DNA of 64,000 nucleotides from Salsuginibacillus kocurii DSM 18087 (GCF_000377705.1 NZ_KB898633.1:1-64000); one strand, 5' to 3'. Counted from the stretch's first letter, positions 43,692 to 51,655 are shown. Numbers and translations are program-made. The notes: generated by a model not told the origin, from the sequence alone.

Positions 43692-44855
43692 ATGCGCTGG
43701 ATCCATTATTCTTTCTTATCGCTAATTATTGCTATGTTTCTTGGTTTCGTGGGGGCAACCTTGTTCATTTATCACCAGTTTACGCAGACGCTTCTGTGGG
43801 GAAACCAGATCATTATTGGTGGGACAATCGGTTTAATCGTCATAAGCATAGCAGCTCTTTCTCTATGGAGGCGCCGCTGGTTCAAAGGAGGAAGTCTAGC
43901 TTTTGCTGGGCTGCTTGTGGGAGTGGTGGCTGCAGATTTTGGCTATCAAGCTCACCTGGAAAACTTGGAGATTGCGAGTTCGCAGGACATAGAGATTCAG
44001 GACTACCGACCGTTCACGGATGGTAATAAGGTCGTTCGACTCGAAGAAGAGCCAGAGCTTCAACTGGAGGAAGCAGCCTGGAAAATGGACGGCGCGACCG
44101 CTTTGTATCCTGTTTATGCTGCTTTCGTTGAGCACATTTACCCTGAAGCTACATATCCATCCCGCGAAGGGGAAGTGCAAGTCAACCAAACGGATGAAGC
44201 CTTCAATCGTTTACTTCGTCAGGAGGCGGATCTTGTTTTTATGGCTGAACCTTCAGAAAAACAAAAAAGACAAGCTGAAGAAAAGGGTGCGCGCCTTGAG
44301 ATGACTCCGATCGGCCGTGAAGGGTTTGTTTTCTTTGTCAATGAGTCAAACCCGGTCGAGGCTGTTAGATTGGAAGACATTCAAGCGATTTATAGCGGAA
44401 ACATAGAAAATTGGAAAGAATTAGGCGGAAGAGATGCAGGCATTCAAGCCTTTCAACGCCCGGAAGGAAGCGGCAGTCAAAGCGCCCTGCAGCGGCTTAT
44501 GGAAGGTCGGGAACTGGCTGAGCCGCCTGTGGAAGAAGTCGTGAGCGGTATGGGCGGTATAATTGAAGAAACGGCAGATTACCGGAACCACCGGCATGCG
44601 CTCGGCTTTACATTCCGTTACTTTTCAGACGAGATGGTAGCACATGAAGATGCGCGCCACTTAGCTATTGACGGTGTTGCTCCGACAAAAGAAGCAATCC
44701 AGGCGGGGGATTATCCTCTAACGGATCAATTTTATGCGATTACTACAGAAGAAAATAAGGATAAAGTCGCGCCATTTATTGATTGGGTTCAGTCGGAGCA
44801 AGGACAGCGGATTATAGAAAAAACGGGTTACGTTCCGCTTGAAGAAGAGAGCTGA
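43692..44855 (+). CDS. Membrane-anchored PstS-like substrate-binding protein
   Basis: A 387-residue protein. The first 85 residues form three hydrophobic helices rather than a cleavable signal. The rest is a phosphate-binding-type domain: DGATALYPVYAAFVEHIYP, the phosphate-loop-like FQRPEGSGSQSALQRLM, and WVQSEQGQRIIEKTGYVPL at the end. It has no adjacent pst permease or ATPase, so it may act as a sensor or supply protein rather than in a local transporter. Start at 43692 preceded by AAGGGGG. Confidence 0.8.
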   Translation: MRWIHYSFLSLIIAMFLGFVGATLFIYHQFTQTLLWGNQIIIGGTIGLIVISIAALSLWRRRWFKGGSLAFAGLLVGVVAADFGYQAHLENLEIASSQDIEIQDYRPFTDGNKVVRLEEEPELQLEEAAWKMDGATALYPVYAAFVEHIYPEATYPSREGEVQVNQTDEAFNRLLRQEADLVFMAEPSEKQKRQAEEKGARLEMTPIGREGFVFFVNESNPVEAVRLEDIQAIYSGNIENWKELGGRDAGIQAFQRPEGSGSQSALQRLMEGRELAEPPVEEVVSGMGGIIEETADYRNHRHALGFTFRYFSDEMVAHEDARHLAIDGVAPTKEAIQAGDYPLTDQFYAITTEENKDKVAPFIDWVQSEQGQRIIEKTGYVPLEEES

Positions 44856-44891
44856 GCCATTAGGAGGAAAAAGAAGAAAGGACGTATTTAT

Positions 44892-45806
44892 ATGAAGGGA
44901 CGGCCTTCTCCCTGGATGATTGCCATCTTGGTGTTATTTTTAACGTTTACGTGGGGGCTTTCCTATCCTGTTATGAAAATAGGAATAGAAGATTTAGACC
45001 CATTTAGTTTTTCGTTTTTTCGGTTTTTAGTAGGTTCGGTGTGCCTGTTTCTCATGGTGAGGTTGTGGCAGGGAAGCTGGGTACCTGAGCGTATTCCGTT
45101 CGGTCGTTTACTTGTGCTGGGAATCCTTCAGACGCTGAGCGTGTTTGGGCTGATGGCTCTGGGCATTCAATTTATTGACTCCAGCATCACCTCGATTCTG
45201 ATCTATACGATGCCGGTCTGGACGGTTATCCTCGCTGTCCTGTTTTTAAATGAGCCTTTTACCAAACGGCTTGCCGGCGGTTTGACCTTCGTCTTGCTGG
45301 GTCTTGGCTTCATGATCGTGCCTGATATGGTTGCTTCGTTTGAAATGGCTGCATTGCTCGGTGTTACGCTCGTTACACTGGCTGCGGTCATTTGGGCGGT
45401 GGCAAATATTTTTTACAGGATGAAGCTGAATATGTATAACAGCATGTTCGTTTCGGCGATGCAGATGGGCATTGGCACAGTTGGTTTAGGAGGAGCGGCC
45501 TTTTTATTCGAAGCCCCTCTTAATACCACGTGGACGCTAGAAGCCGCGGGAACTGTTGTGTTTACCGGCTTTGTCGCCTCCAGTCTTTGTTTTGCCATCT
45601 GGTATTATTTGCTTCAAGTCGTACGCACGTCTACCACCGTGGTTTCATCCTTGCTTGTGCCCGTTTTCGGCGTAAGCTTGGGAGCGTTAATCCTCGGAGA
45701 AGCAATCACGATGTATTTGCTGGCTGGCATGGCCTGTGTGCTGCTTGGTATTGCGGTGGTGCAGCTGCCCCGGTCTGCGTGGAAAAGAATGTTGCGGCGT
45801 ACTTAA
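44892..45806 (+). CDS. EamA/DMT-family transporter
   Basis: A 304-residue membrane protein with ten hydrophobic segments in two EamA repeats (FTWGLSYPVMKIGIEDLDPFSFSFFRFL and LAAVIWAVANIFYRMK). The end of the second repeat, VVSSLLVPVFGVSLGALILGEAI, is the family signature. Such carriers export amino acids or other metabolites. It starts 36 nt after the PstS-like gene, possibly co-transcribed. Confidence 0.85.
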   Translation: MKGRPSPWMIAILVLFLTFTWGLSYPVMKIGIEDLDPFSFSFFRFLVGSVCLFLMVRLWQGSWVPERIPFGRLLVLGILQTLSVFGLMALGIQFIDSSITSILIYTMPVWTVILAVLFLNEPFTKRLAGGLTFVLLGLGFMIVPDMVASFEMAALLGVTLVTLAAVIWAVANIFYRMKLNMYNSMFVSAMQMGIGTVGLGGAAFLFEAPLNTTWTLEAAGTVVFTGFVASSLCFAIWYYLLQVVRTSTTVVSSLLVPVFGVSLGALILGEAITMYLLAGMACVLLGIAVVQLPRSAWKRMLRRT

Positions 45807-45835
45807 ATCAATAGATCGGTTCCTGAAAATAAGGG

Positions 45836-45877
45836 GAATGTTATGTAAACGGGCACGAATGTTATGTATTTTGATAA
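45836..45877. repeat. 21-bp repeat pair (core GAATGTTATGTA)
   Basis: Units 45836-45856 and 45857-45877 share GAATGTTATGTA, the reverse complement of the core of the 14967-15050 array. Confidence 0.65.
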
Positions 45878-46042
45878 CTAGCTGTATCGTTGCCCCGAAA
45901 AATGATCGTTTTCCGTCACACCTTCTCATATTTACAAATCCTGATCTCTTCGTCATACTATAAAAGATCACGTTTAAAATAGGCGTCAAAAAGCTGGGAG
46001 AAGATGGCTTAACTATATAGTTTTCGTAAAGGTTGGTCGCAG

Positions 46043-47218
46043 ATGAGCGAAGAGAATCAGAACATTACTAGGTTAACTATAAATGGAAAAGAACTCGTCC
46101 TTATTGGGACGGCGCATGTTTCAAAAAAGAGTGCGGACGAAGTGAAAGAAGTCATTAAAGCGGAAAATCCGGATTCGGTATGTGTGGAACTTGATGAACA
46201 GCGTTATCAATCGATTGTAAACCACGATAAATGGAAAGATATGGACATCTTTAAGGTGATTAAAGAGCGGAAGGCGACGCTTCTGCTTATGAACCTGGCT
46301 ATTTCTTCTTTTCAAAAGCGGACGGCCAAGCAGTTTGGCATTAATGCGGGTCAGGAAATGATGCAGGGGATTGAGTCTGCAGAAGAAATTGACGCGGAAC
46401 TTGTGTTAGCGGACCGCAACATTCAAGTGACGTTTTCCCGTATTTGGCACCAGGTCGGTTTCTGGGGAAAGATGAAGCTGTTGATGGCGATTGTCGCGGG
46501 TATTTTCAACAAAGAGAAAATCACGGAAGAAGAATTGGAAAAAATGAAAGAACAGGATATGCTGAATTCGATGCTTGATGAGTTTACCCAGCATTTCCCG
46601 CGTTTAAAAAAGCCGCTCATTGATGAGCGCGATCAATACTTATCGCAAAAGATTAAAGATGCGCCTGGCGATAAAGTGGTAGCGGTGCTGGGCGCAGCGC
46701 ACGTACCGGGGATTAAAGAGGAAATTCACAAGGAACAGGACTTGGAACAATTAACAAAAGTGAAAAAATCGAAGGCGCCGAAGATTATCGCCTGGGCGAT
46801 TCCGATTTTTATCCTCGCTATTATTGCGTACACGTTCATGTCCAACCCGTCCGTGGGTATGCAGCAAATGATGAGTTGGCTGCTTTGGAATGGTTCGTTC
46901 TCGGCGCTCGGGACAGCGATCGCGTTAGGGCATCCGCTCGCGGTGCTTACGGCCTTTATTGCTGCTCCGCTTACGTCGCTCAATCCACTCGTTGCGGCGG
47001 GCTGGTTTGCCGGTCTGGTGCAGGCGTATTTCCGCAGGCCGAGCGTGGAGGATTTTGAGTCGCTTTCTGACGATGTAACGAGCGCGAAAGGTTTCTGGCA
47101 GAATAAAGTCACCCGCATCTTACTCATCGTTGTGCTCGCTAATCTCGGTAGCACACTCGGCACGATGATTGGCGGTGCGGATGTTGTGCGCCTCTTTATT
47201 GAAAACTTGCAAGGATAA
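46043..47218 (+). CDS. TraB-family membrane protein
   Basis: A 391-residue protein. The N-terminal domain has ELVLIGTAHVSKKSADEV, VCVELDEQRY and VVAVLGAAHVPGI, the GTAH...ELD...GAAH pattern of TraB/PrgY/GumN proteins, thought to be metal-dependent proteases or related hydrolases. The C-terminal 140 residues contain four hydrophobic segments. PrgY-type members lower pheromone activity in enterococci; the role in Bacillaceae is not known. It lacks a clear consensus ribosome-binding site (AAAGGTTGG upstream). Confidence 0.85.
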   Translation: MSEENQNITRLTINGKELVLIGTAHVSKKSADEVKEVIKAENPDSVCVELDEQRYQSIVNHDKWKDMDIFKVIKERKATLLLMNLAISSFQKRTAKQFGINAGQEMMQGIESAEEIDAELVLADRNIQVTFSRIWHQVGFWGKMKLLMAIVAGIFNKEKITEEELEKMKEQDMLNSMLDEFTQHFPRLKKPLIDERDQYLSQKIKDAPGDKVVAVLGAAHVPGIKEEIHKEQDLEQLTKVKKSKAPKIIAWAIPIFILAIIAYTFMSNPSVGMQQMMSWLLWNGSFSALGTAIALGHPLAVLTAFIAAPLTSLNPLVAAGWFAGLVQAYFRRPSVEDFESLSDDVTSAKGFWQNKVTRILLIVVLANLGSTLGTMIGGADVVRLFIENLQG

Positions 47219-47227
47219 ATGACTATA

Positions 47228-47260
47228 AAAAGGAGCTGCCGGCTGGCAGTTCCTTTTTTT
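47228..47260 (+). terminator. Rho-independent terminator of the TraB-like gene
   Basis: Stem AAGGAGCTGCC/GGCAGTTCCTT (G-U allowed) with a short loop, followed by TTTTTT. Confidence 0.8.
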
Positions 47261-47333
47261 CACCGTAAGAATGGGTATACGCGCAATAAGGCTCAGCCTA
47301 CGCCGTAGGCTTGGTTTCGCCACGTGTTCTTTA
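47261..47333 (+). repeat. Post-terminator dispersed repeat, copy B
   Basis: Starts CACCGTAAGAATGGGTATAC directly after the T-tract, then GGCTCAGCCTACGCCGTAGG and ends TTCTTTA. Relative to copies at 25468 and 52947 it lacks about 20 nt after the first ATG-like triplet. AGCCTAC/GTAGGCT forms a 7-bp hairpin. Confidence 0.75.
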
Positions 47334-47384
47334 ACGAATATCACGCTTTTGCGGAAACGTCTGTGTCCCATGCGCCGCCCAACA

Positions 47385-47588
47385 TTATAGATTGGTATCC
47401 ATTAACCAGGCATCTATTTCTTTTTCGGCTTCCGCACGGGACAGATGATATCGCTCTTCCAGTTTGGCAATGAGCTTTTCACGGTCGCCTTCAATCTGCT
47501 GCAAATCATCATCTGTTAATTTCCCCCACTTTTTTTGCGCTTCACCAGTGACGAGGTCCCATTTGCTTCTTAGGTCAGCAAAATCCAA
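47385..47588 (-). CDS. CsbD-family stress protein
   Basis: A 67-residue protein with the CsbD/YjbJ pattern: SKWDLVTGEAQKKWGKLTDDDLQQIEGDREKLIAKLEERY. It is predicted to be helical and soluble; in Bacillus the family is part of the general stress response. TTG start with AAAGGAGG 8 nt upstream; an overlapping ATG six bases earlier is out of frame and stops after five codons. A palindrome lies upstream at 47637. Confidence 0.88.
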   Translation of the reverse strand: MDFADLRSKWDLVTGEAQKKWGKLTDDDLQQIEGDREKLIAKLEERYHLSRAEAEKEIDAWLMDTNL

Positions 47589-47636
47589 ACATAAAACCTC
47601 CTTTTTTAATAACGATCTGAATCAATTTCATCATGA

Positions 47637-47657
47637 CGTTTTATGAGTAATAAAACG
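47637..47657. promoter_or_regulatory. Palindrome upstream of the CsbD-like gene
   Basis: CGTTTTAT (47637-47644) and ATAAAACG (47650-47657) separated by 5 nt, about 50 bp upstream of the start. A regulator site is possible; no clear SigB promoter was recognised. Confidence 0.4.
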
Positions 47658-47717
47658 AATGTTAGCTATTTATTTTTTATTTACTATATGGCATTCCAAA
47701 AGTGACTGAAACGTATG

Positions 47718-47850
47718 ACGACGGCTCCCAGAGGATAACACGCAGGCTGAAGATCCACTTTTTCGATGGGTTTTACCCATCGAAAAAGGTAGCTGAAGAC
47801 AAGCCCTCGGGAAAGCGTCGTCTGAAGTGAAGGTCACTCATTATTCGGAG
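47718..47850. repeat. bcr-like intergenic repeat with internal 14-bp hairpin
   Basis: The order GGATAACACGCAGGCTGAAG, a hairpin, GCTGAAGACAAGCCC, GGGAAAGCGTCGTCTGAAG resembles the bcr-type repeats of Bacillaceae intergenic regions. The hairpin CTTTTTCGATGGGT (47758-47771)/ACCCATCGAAAAAG (47775-47788) is perfect with a 3-nt loop. It shares the GAAAGCG...GAAG core with 13884 and 17729. Confidence 0.6.
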
Positions 47851-47933
47851 TTTAACACCTTATTTTGAATGATGAAATTGATTCATCTACAGAGACAATT
47901 ACCGTTTGCAGCTAGAAAAAAACATGCATGTAA

Positions 47934-47966
47934 AAAGGAGCTGGCCATTATAGGTCAGCTCCTTGC
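47934..47966 (-). terminator. Terminator of the small spore-protein gene
   Basis: Twelve-bp stem AAGGAGCTGGCC/GGTCAGCTCCTT (one G-U) around a 6-nt loop, followed by TTTTT on the minus strand. Confidence 0.75.
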
Positions 47967-47993
47967 TTTGTCACCATACTTTCTACTCGTTCG

Positions 47994-48122
47994 TTATTCG
48001 GAGGGACGATTCGGTCCTTCGAGTTTTTTATCTCCGTAGCCGGGGCGTTTATCTTCATTTTTTTCTACACGTGCGTGGTTTTCTTTCTCTGTATTGTATT
48101 TGTTGTCTCCTTTATGAGGCAT
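47994..48122 (-). CDS. Small acid-soluble spore-type protein (SspM-like C-terminus)
   Basis: A 42-residue hydrophilic protein ending KRPGYGDKKLEGPNRPSE. The DKKL-GPNRPS end matches the C-terminus of SspM, a minor small acid-soluble spore protein; the rest does not match strongly. The start has two equivalent options: ATG 48122 and ATG 48146, each preceded by AAAGGAG at 8 nt, because a 24-bp unit is duplicated. The upper start gives 50 residues. GTG 48185, further out, has no ribosome-binding site. Located next to two spore-coat-type genes. Confidence 0.65.
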   Translation of the reverse strand: MPHKGDNKYNTEKENHARVEKNEDKRPGYGDKKLEGPNRPSE

Positions 48123-48158
48123 TCCGCTCACTCCTTTATGAGGCATTCCGCTCACTCC
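48111..48158 (-). repeat. Tandem 24-bp duplication carrying a ribosome-binding site and start codon
   Basis: Copies 48111-48134 and 48135-48158 are identical. Read on the minus strand each contains GGAGTGAGCGGAATGCCTCAT, split here as GGAG, spacer, ATG. The duplicate therefore gives the small spore-protein gene two complete translation starts in the same frame. Confidence 0.9.
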
Positions 48159-48267
48159 TTTTCGAAAGTACCCGTAGTTTGCCACAGTGTGCTCAACTCA
48201 TACATGGATAAAAGTGAAGCTGTGAACCATACTACGAACAAAAGGTACAGTGAAGGTGGTGAGATGA

Positions 48268-48471
48268 GTGAGTGAGCTCACAACTAGAGAATTATCGTTC
48301 ATTGAGGATGAAATTCGGGCTGAAGCACTTTGTGCAAAAACCATGAACTGGTGCGCGTCCGGCTGTGATGATCCTGACCTCCGCGCTACATTGGAAGAAC
48401 TGGCCGAAAAACATCAACATCTTGTAAAAGACCTTTCTCAATATTTTAACCAGGCTGGTGACTTGCATTAA
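48268..48471 (+). CDS. Small ferritin-like/CotF-type helical protein
   Basis: A 67-residue helical protein (LSFIEDEIRAEALCAKTMNWCASGCDDPDLRATLEELAEKHQHLVKDL read in parts). The pattern of a helix pair with DPDLR and EKHQ resembles CotF-type spore coat and related small coat-associated proteins. GTG start with AAGGTGG 8 nt upstream; the ATG at 48264 is out of frame. It directly precedes a CotF-family gene, so a coat or spore-surface role is likely. Confidence 0.7.
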   Translation: MSELTTRELSFIEDEIRAEALCAKTMNWCASGCDDPDLRATLEELAEKHQHLVKDLSQYFNQAGDLH

Positions 48472-48511
48472 AACGAAAAGCAGATGATATGAACCAAAAG
48501 GAGGGTGTCGT

Positions 48512-48799
48512 GTGCCAAATAATATGGACCAACGCGCATTGACGGACCGTGAACGACTACAATTATGTTTAGAACTAGAAAAAGGGCGCCTCCGTAGTGT
48601 GAGCAACACCCTGCTGGAGTGCAGCCATGATGAATTGCGCGACGTCTATCGCAGCTGCCTTGATACAACGATTGAAAATCAGCGCAAGCTGTTTGATACG
48701 TTGCAAACGAATGACTGGTACCGGGTGCGCAAGGCAGAACAAGCAGAGCTTGAAGACGTACAGGAAATGATGCAGCACAATCTGCGTCCGAGCACGTAA
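48512..48799 (+). CDS. CotF-family spore coat protein
   Basis: A 95-residue protein: LTDRERLQLCLELEKGRLRSVSNTLLECSHDELRDVYRSCLDTTIEN, then LFDTLQTNDWYRVRKAEQ. The order of LTDRE, the ECSHDELR block and the final NDWY.V..A is the Coat F domain. Such proteins associate with the spore coat made in the mother cell. GTG start after AAAAGGAGGG, 40 nt after the preceding small gene. Confidence 0.85.
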   Translation: MPNNMDQRALTDRERLQLCLELEKGRLRSVSNTLLECSHDELRDVYRSCLDTTIENQRKLFDTLQTNDWYRVRKAEQAELEDVQEMMQHNLRPST

Positions 48800-48821
48800 T
48801 TAAAAAATAAAGGAGTCCGGT

Positions 48822-49190
48822 ATGAGGCATATCATAGCGATTGTGACAAAACTCGTTATTTTTACTATCCTGCTATTTATAATTTTAGATCTCTTTTTTG
48901 GTCTAACGCTTGGTCAAGTGTTTACGTTAGCCGTCATTATGACTGCGATCACGTATCCAATCGGAGATTTATGGCTGCTAAGGAAATGGGGAAATTCCAT
49001 GACGGTGTTAACTGAATTTTGTATCATTGTCAGCTTTATTTGGTTAATTGCCGGGATTTTCTTCGTGCCCTATGCCTTATTGGATACGCTTGTGCCGCTT
49101 GGCTATGCTTCCATTATTGCGGCGATCCTTTTGTCGGTGGCGGAAGCCTTTTATCATCCGTACGTGGAGAGGCACATCTTTAATGAATAA
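48822..49190 (+). CDS. DUF2512 (YndM-like) membrane protein
   Basis: A 122-residue protein with four hydrophobic helices; the central YPIGDLWLLRKWGNSMTVLTEF is the DUF2512 signature, also found in Bacillus YndM. Function unknown. 23 nt after the CotF-type gene, so it may belong to the same sporulation-phase transcript. A second relative is at 49322 on the other strand. Confidence 0.82.
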   Translation: MRHIIAIVTKLVIFTILLFIILDLFFGLTLGQVFTLAVIMTAITYPIGDLWLLRKWGNSMTVLTEFCIIVSFIWLIAGIFFVPYALLDTLVPLGYASIIAAILLSVAEAFYHPYVERHIFNE

Positions 49191-49240
49191 CAGCTGCTAA
49201 ATTCTTCCCCTTAGACGCGGGGCGAAGGCTGCCTAAACAT

Positions 49241-49278
49241 AAAGCAAGCCCTGGTCCGATAGACGAGGGCTTATGCTT
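49241..49278. terminator. Bidirectional terminator between two DUF2512 genes
   Basis: Stem AAGCAAGCCCT/AGGGCTTATGCTT with one bulge and an 13-nt loop, between convergent genes. Confidence 0.65.
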
Positions 49279-49321
49279 GTGTGTATAACTTGGTATTTTT
49301 TAAAAGGAAAGGTGTTGGTTG

Positions 49322-49678
49322 TTAGGCTGGGGCGTTTTGGGCTTTGCCGCTGGTGAGCAGGTGGCGGTGGATGAAGATTTCTATGATGGTTAAGATGATG
49401 CTTATTAGGACGGCGCCAAAGAAAGTAACGCGGGCGTCTGGTAGTAAATTGGAGACCAAGTAGATGAAAAGGACACTGGCGCCGAAGTCAATGGCAATGC
49501 TGAGCCAGAAGCGGCCTTTTTTTAAAATGAAGTATTCCATAATAACACCGACGACAGCCAGCGCGACACCGAGTATGAGGGGTTCCCAGAACCATGGGTA
49601 GTCGACGTTTGGAAGGAGCAGCATAGAGAGGACGAGGACACATGGTATGATCAAGAGTTTAAGGACGAAACTAGTCAT
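49322..49678 (-). CDS. DUF2512-type membrane protein, paralogue
   Basis: A 118-residue four-helix membrane protein: EPLILGVALAVVGVIMEYFILKKGRFWLSIAIDFGASVLFIYLVSNLL read in parts. The layout matches DUF2512 and it probably pairs with the gene at 48822. Function unknown. Confidence 0.7.
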   Translation of the reverse strand: MTSFVLKLLIIPCVLVLSMLLLPNVDYPWFWEPLILGVALAVVGVIMEYFILKKGRFWLSIAIDFGASVLFIYLVSNLLPDARVTFFGAVLISIILTIIEIFIHRHLLTSGKAQNAPA

Positions 49679-49935
49679 GGGTGATTCCTCCTTTGCACGG
49701 TTGTTGTTACTTTGCGCGAAATGAAGGAAGATTATGCAGGGCAGGGGGATCGGTTTACAAATTTAGGATGTCGGGAAGGTGAGAAATAGGTCGAAATTCC
49801 CTTCAAATTTCGGTATTCGTAGTTGAAAATAATGGAAGGGTAAGACTTTTTTTGCTAAGAGTGAATCACAGGCTGACAGCTCTTCGTACATAGTGGTAAC
49901 GACAAAGGATAAGTAGTGGAGAACGGGGGATTACG

Positions 49936-50142
49936 GTGCCGCAGTGGGTAAAGATTATGTTGTTTACTACGGTTTTCTTTCCGGTGGTAATTGTTGGGGC
50001 CCATCTTATTTTTCGCTTTTTCATTGGTGAACCAATTGATGGGGCTTATTTCATTTCCTTATGGTTGGGCCTTGTCTTTGCAGGTCTTTTGGTTGGCGGG
50101 TTTATTAGCATGGTGAAGAGATCTCATGCAAAGTATGAGTGA
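49936..50142 (+). CDS. Small two-helix membrane protein
   Basis: A 68-residue protein with two hydrophobic segments (IMLFTTVFFPVVIVGAHLIF and YFISLWLGLVFAGLLVGGFI) and a basic tail. Not recognised. GTG start with GGGGGA upstream. The lipoprotein gene begins 24 nt later, so they may be one transcript. 49679-49935 shows no other feature. Confidence 0.6.
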   Translation: MPQWVKIMLFTTVFFPVVIVGAHLIFRFFIGEPIDGAYFISLWLGLVFAGLLVGGFISMVKRSHAKYE

Positions 50143-50166
50143 AAAAATGACTAGAAGGTGTTAACT

Positions 50167-50613
50167 GTGAAAAGGACAGGGCTTTTTTACATCGTGTTAG
50201 TTGTTGTGATGGGATGGGTGGCAGCATGTGGCGAGGAAGAAGCTACATATCCTTCTGAAAGAATAGCTGTGAACGAATTAAAAGCAGAAAACGAGCTGGA
50301 CCAAGAGCAGATTGTAGACCGTATTAGTGTGCGGCAACACACACTCATTATTGCAGATCACAATGGGGTCACTGCTTATGTTATCGAACAAAAGAGCAGC
50401 GAAGACTTCACCTGGCACCAGCCTGCCGAGACAGTTGAAAGTGAGGACGTAGAGAGAGGTAATGACCATGTTGAAGAACTTCGGGTCGCAGAGGACATTA
50501 GGTTAGAGTTTACGGTCGGGGAACTTAGCAATCATCATACGGATGAACCGGTGCCTGGTTTCTGTGGCGAGGTTGAAACACAGGAGATGTATTATTGTGT
50601 AAAAGATGCATAA
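50167..50613 (+). CDS. Small hypothetical lipoprotein
   Basis: A 148-residue protein with lipobox VAAC (Cys near residue 21) and an acidic mature part containing a C-terminal pair FCGEVETQEMYYC that could form a disulphide. GTG 50167 is chosen because AGAAGG lies 9 nt upstream; GTG 50158 also opens the frame. No family recognised. Confidence 0.6.
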   Translation: MKRTGLFYIVLVVVMGWVAACGEEEATYPSERIAVNELKAENELDQEQIVDRISVRQHTLIIADHNGVTAYVIEQKSSEDFTWHQPAETVESEDVERGNDHVEELRVAEDIRLEFTVGELSNHHTDEPVPGFCGEVETQEMYYCVKDA

Positions 50614-50697
50614 AGAAGATGGTGCTCTTGTGTTGGCAAAACAGCTATAAATTCTCCAGCTAGCTTCTTTCAGCAGCTAGTTGGAGGTTTGCTTTCG

Positions 50698-51198
50698 TTA
50701 GATTCCGACTCGGTCGCTTCTGCGCTCGAAAAGGATGACATCCCGCCATCTACCGTGCATCTTGCCAATACGCTCGCGTCTGCCGACTTCTCTAAATCCG
50801 TGGTTTATATGAAGCTGGATACTGGCTTTGTTTTCTGGAAAGATGCCTGCTTGCAGGGTCCAGAAGCCATGATCCTCACTGCTTTCTATTAAAGTCCCAA
50901 GCAGCATGCTTCCAATGCCTTGGCCTGTGCTTTCTGCGCTTACATAAATACTCACTTCAGCCACACCTGCGTAAACCTCTCTTGTGGAGACGGGGCTTAA
51001 AGCGACCCAGCCGCTGATACGACCTCGGTGGCGAGCGACGAAGCGACAGGCATCAAGATGACTTCGATCCCACTCCTCCCATGACGGCACGTCCTGGGCA
51101 AATGTTGCCTCCCCCGTATCAATCCCTTCTTGATAGATCTCACGTACACGTGGCCAATCTGTTTGTGTCAGTTTAGATATGGTTGGAGCTTCCGTCAT
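50698..51198 (-). CDS. GNAT acetyltransferase, phosphinothricin-acetyltransferase-like
   Basis: A 166-residue acetyltransferase: IREIYQEGIDTGEATF-like N-terminus (here VREIYQEGIDTGEATF), GWVALSPVSTREVYAGVAEVSIYV and the acetyl-CoA loop STGQGIGSMLLGTLI. This is the Pat/Bar/YwnH branch, which acetylates phosphinothricin or methionine sulfoximine-like amines, and sometimes other substrates. Which substrate applies cannot be told. Confidence 0.85.
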   Translation of the reverse strand: MTEAPTISKLTQTDWPRVREIYQEGIDTGEATFAQDVPSWEEWDRSHLDACRFVARHRGRISGWVALSPVSTREVYAGVAEVSIYVSAESTGQGIGSMLLGTLIESSEDHGFWTLQAGIFPENKASIQLHINHGFREVGRRERIGKMHGRWRDVILFERRSDRVGI

Positions 51199-51266
51199 TC
51201 GTATCCTCCGTTCTTCTCTTCCTACGATTCAATGTGAGCGGCGCGAACCGAATGTGGCCTCGCTCC

Positions 51267-51371
51267 GAGTTAGTGTGGAGTGACGTCTCTTCCTTGTGGC
51301 GTTACTCCTCTCGAGTGCGGGGTCACCCCTTCTCGTTGCGCAGGGACTCCTCCCGCTTGCGCACTCGCTCG
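51267..51371. repeat. 21-bp array, about five degenerate units, same family as 5225-5434
   Basis: Unit boundaries at 51267, 51288, 51309, 51330 and 51351 are 21 bp apart. On the minus strand they read like GGAGT.ACGCC.CA..., matching the TGACGCCACACT core of the 5225 array 46 kb away, in the opposite orientation. It sits between the acetyltransferase and the lipoprotein gene; 51372-51593 contains no other feature I can support. Confidence 0.7.
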
Positions 51372-51593
51372 CCCCCTTTTAGTATATCGGCGGCGTTTTT
51401 TCACGTATAATTTTGTTAATTTCAGGTCTCCTCTAAGCTCATTATTACATATTTTTTGATTTGAGAGCGGTTTACTTCTGCTTCTAGCGGGGAATTTGTA
51501 TACAAAAATAGTTCTCATTCGAGATCGTTTTATATGAATAGAACAGAAACAGTCCTAAAGATTTTATGTTAAAAGTATATGAAGGAGCCAAAC

Positions 51594-51638
51594 ATGAGCG
51601 CGCGTGTGCTTGAGTGCGAACGGTGTCTATCACGTTGA
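51594..51638 (+). CDS. Possible 14-residue leader peptide upstream of a lipoprotein gene
   Basis: ATG at 51594 with AAGGAG 7 nt upstream encodes MSARVLECERCLSR and stops at 51636-51638. It carries a CERC pair and three arginine codons. An 8-bp inverted repeat TCTATCAC/GTGATAGA (51626-51655) overlaps its end. It may regulate the lipoprotein gene starting at 51688. Confidence 0.35.
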   Translation: MSARVLECERCLSR

Positions 51639-51655
51639 TTCATTATTGTGATAGA
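51626..51655 (+). promoter_or_regulatory. Inverted repeat before the lipoprotein gene
   Basis: TCTATCAC (51626-51633) and GTGATAGA (51648-51655) form a perfect 8-bp stem around 14 nt; no T-run follows. It could be an RNA hairpin or an operator. Confidence 0.4.
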
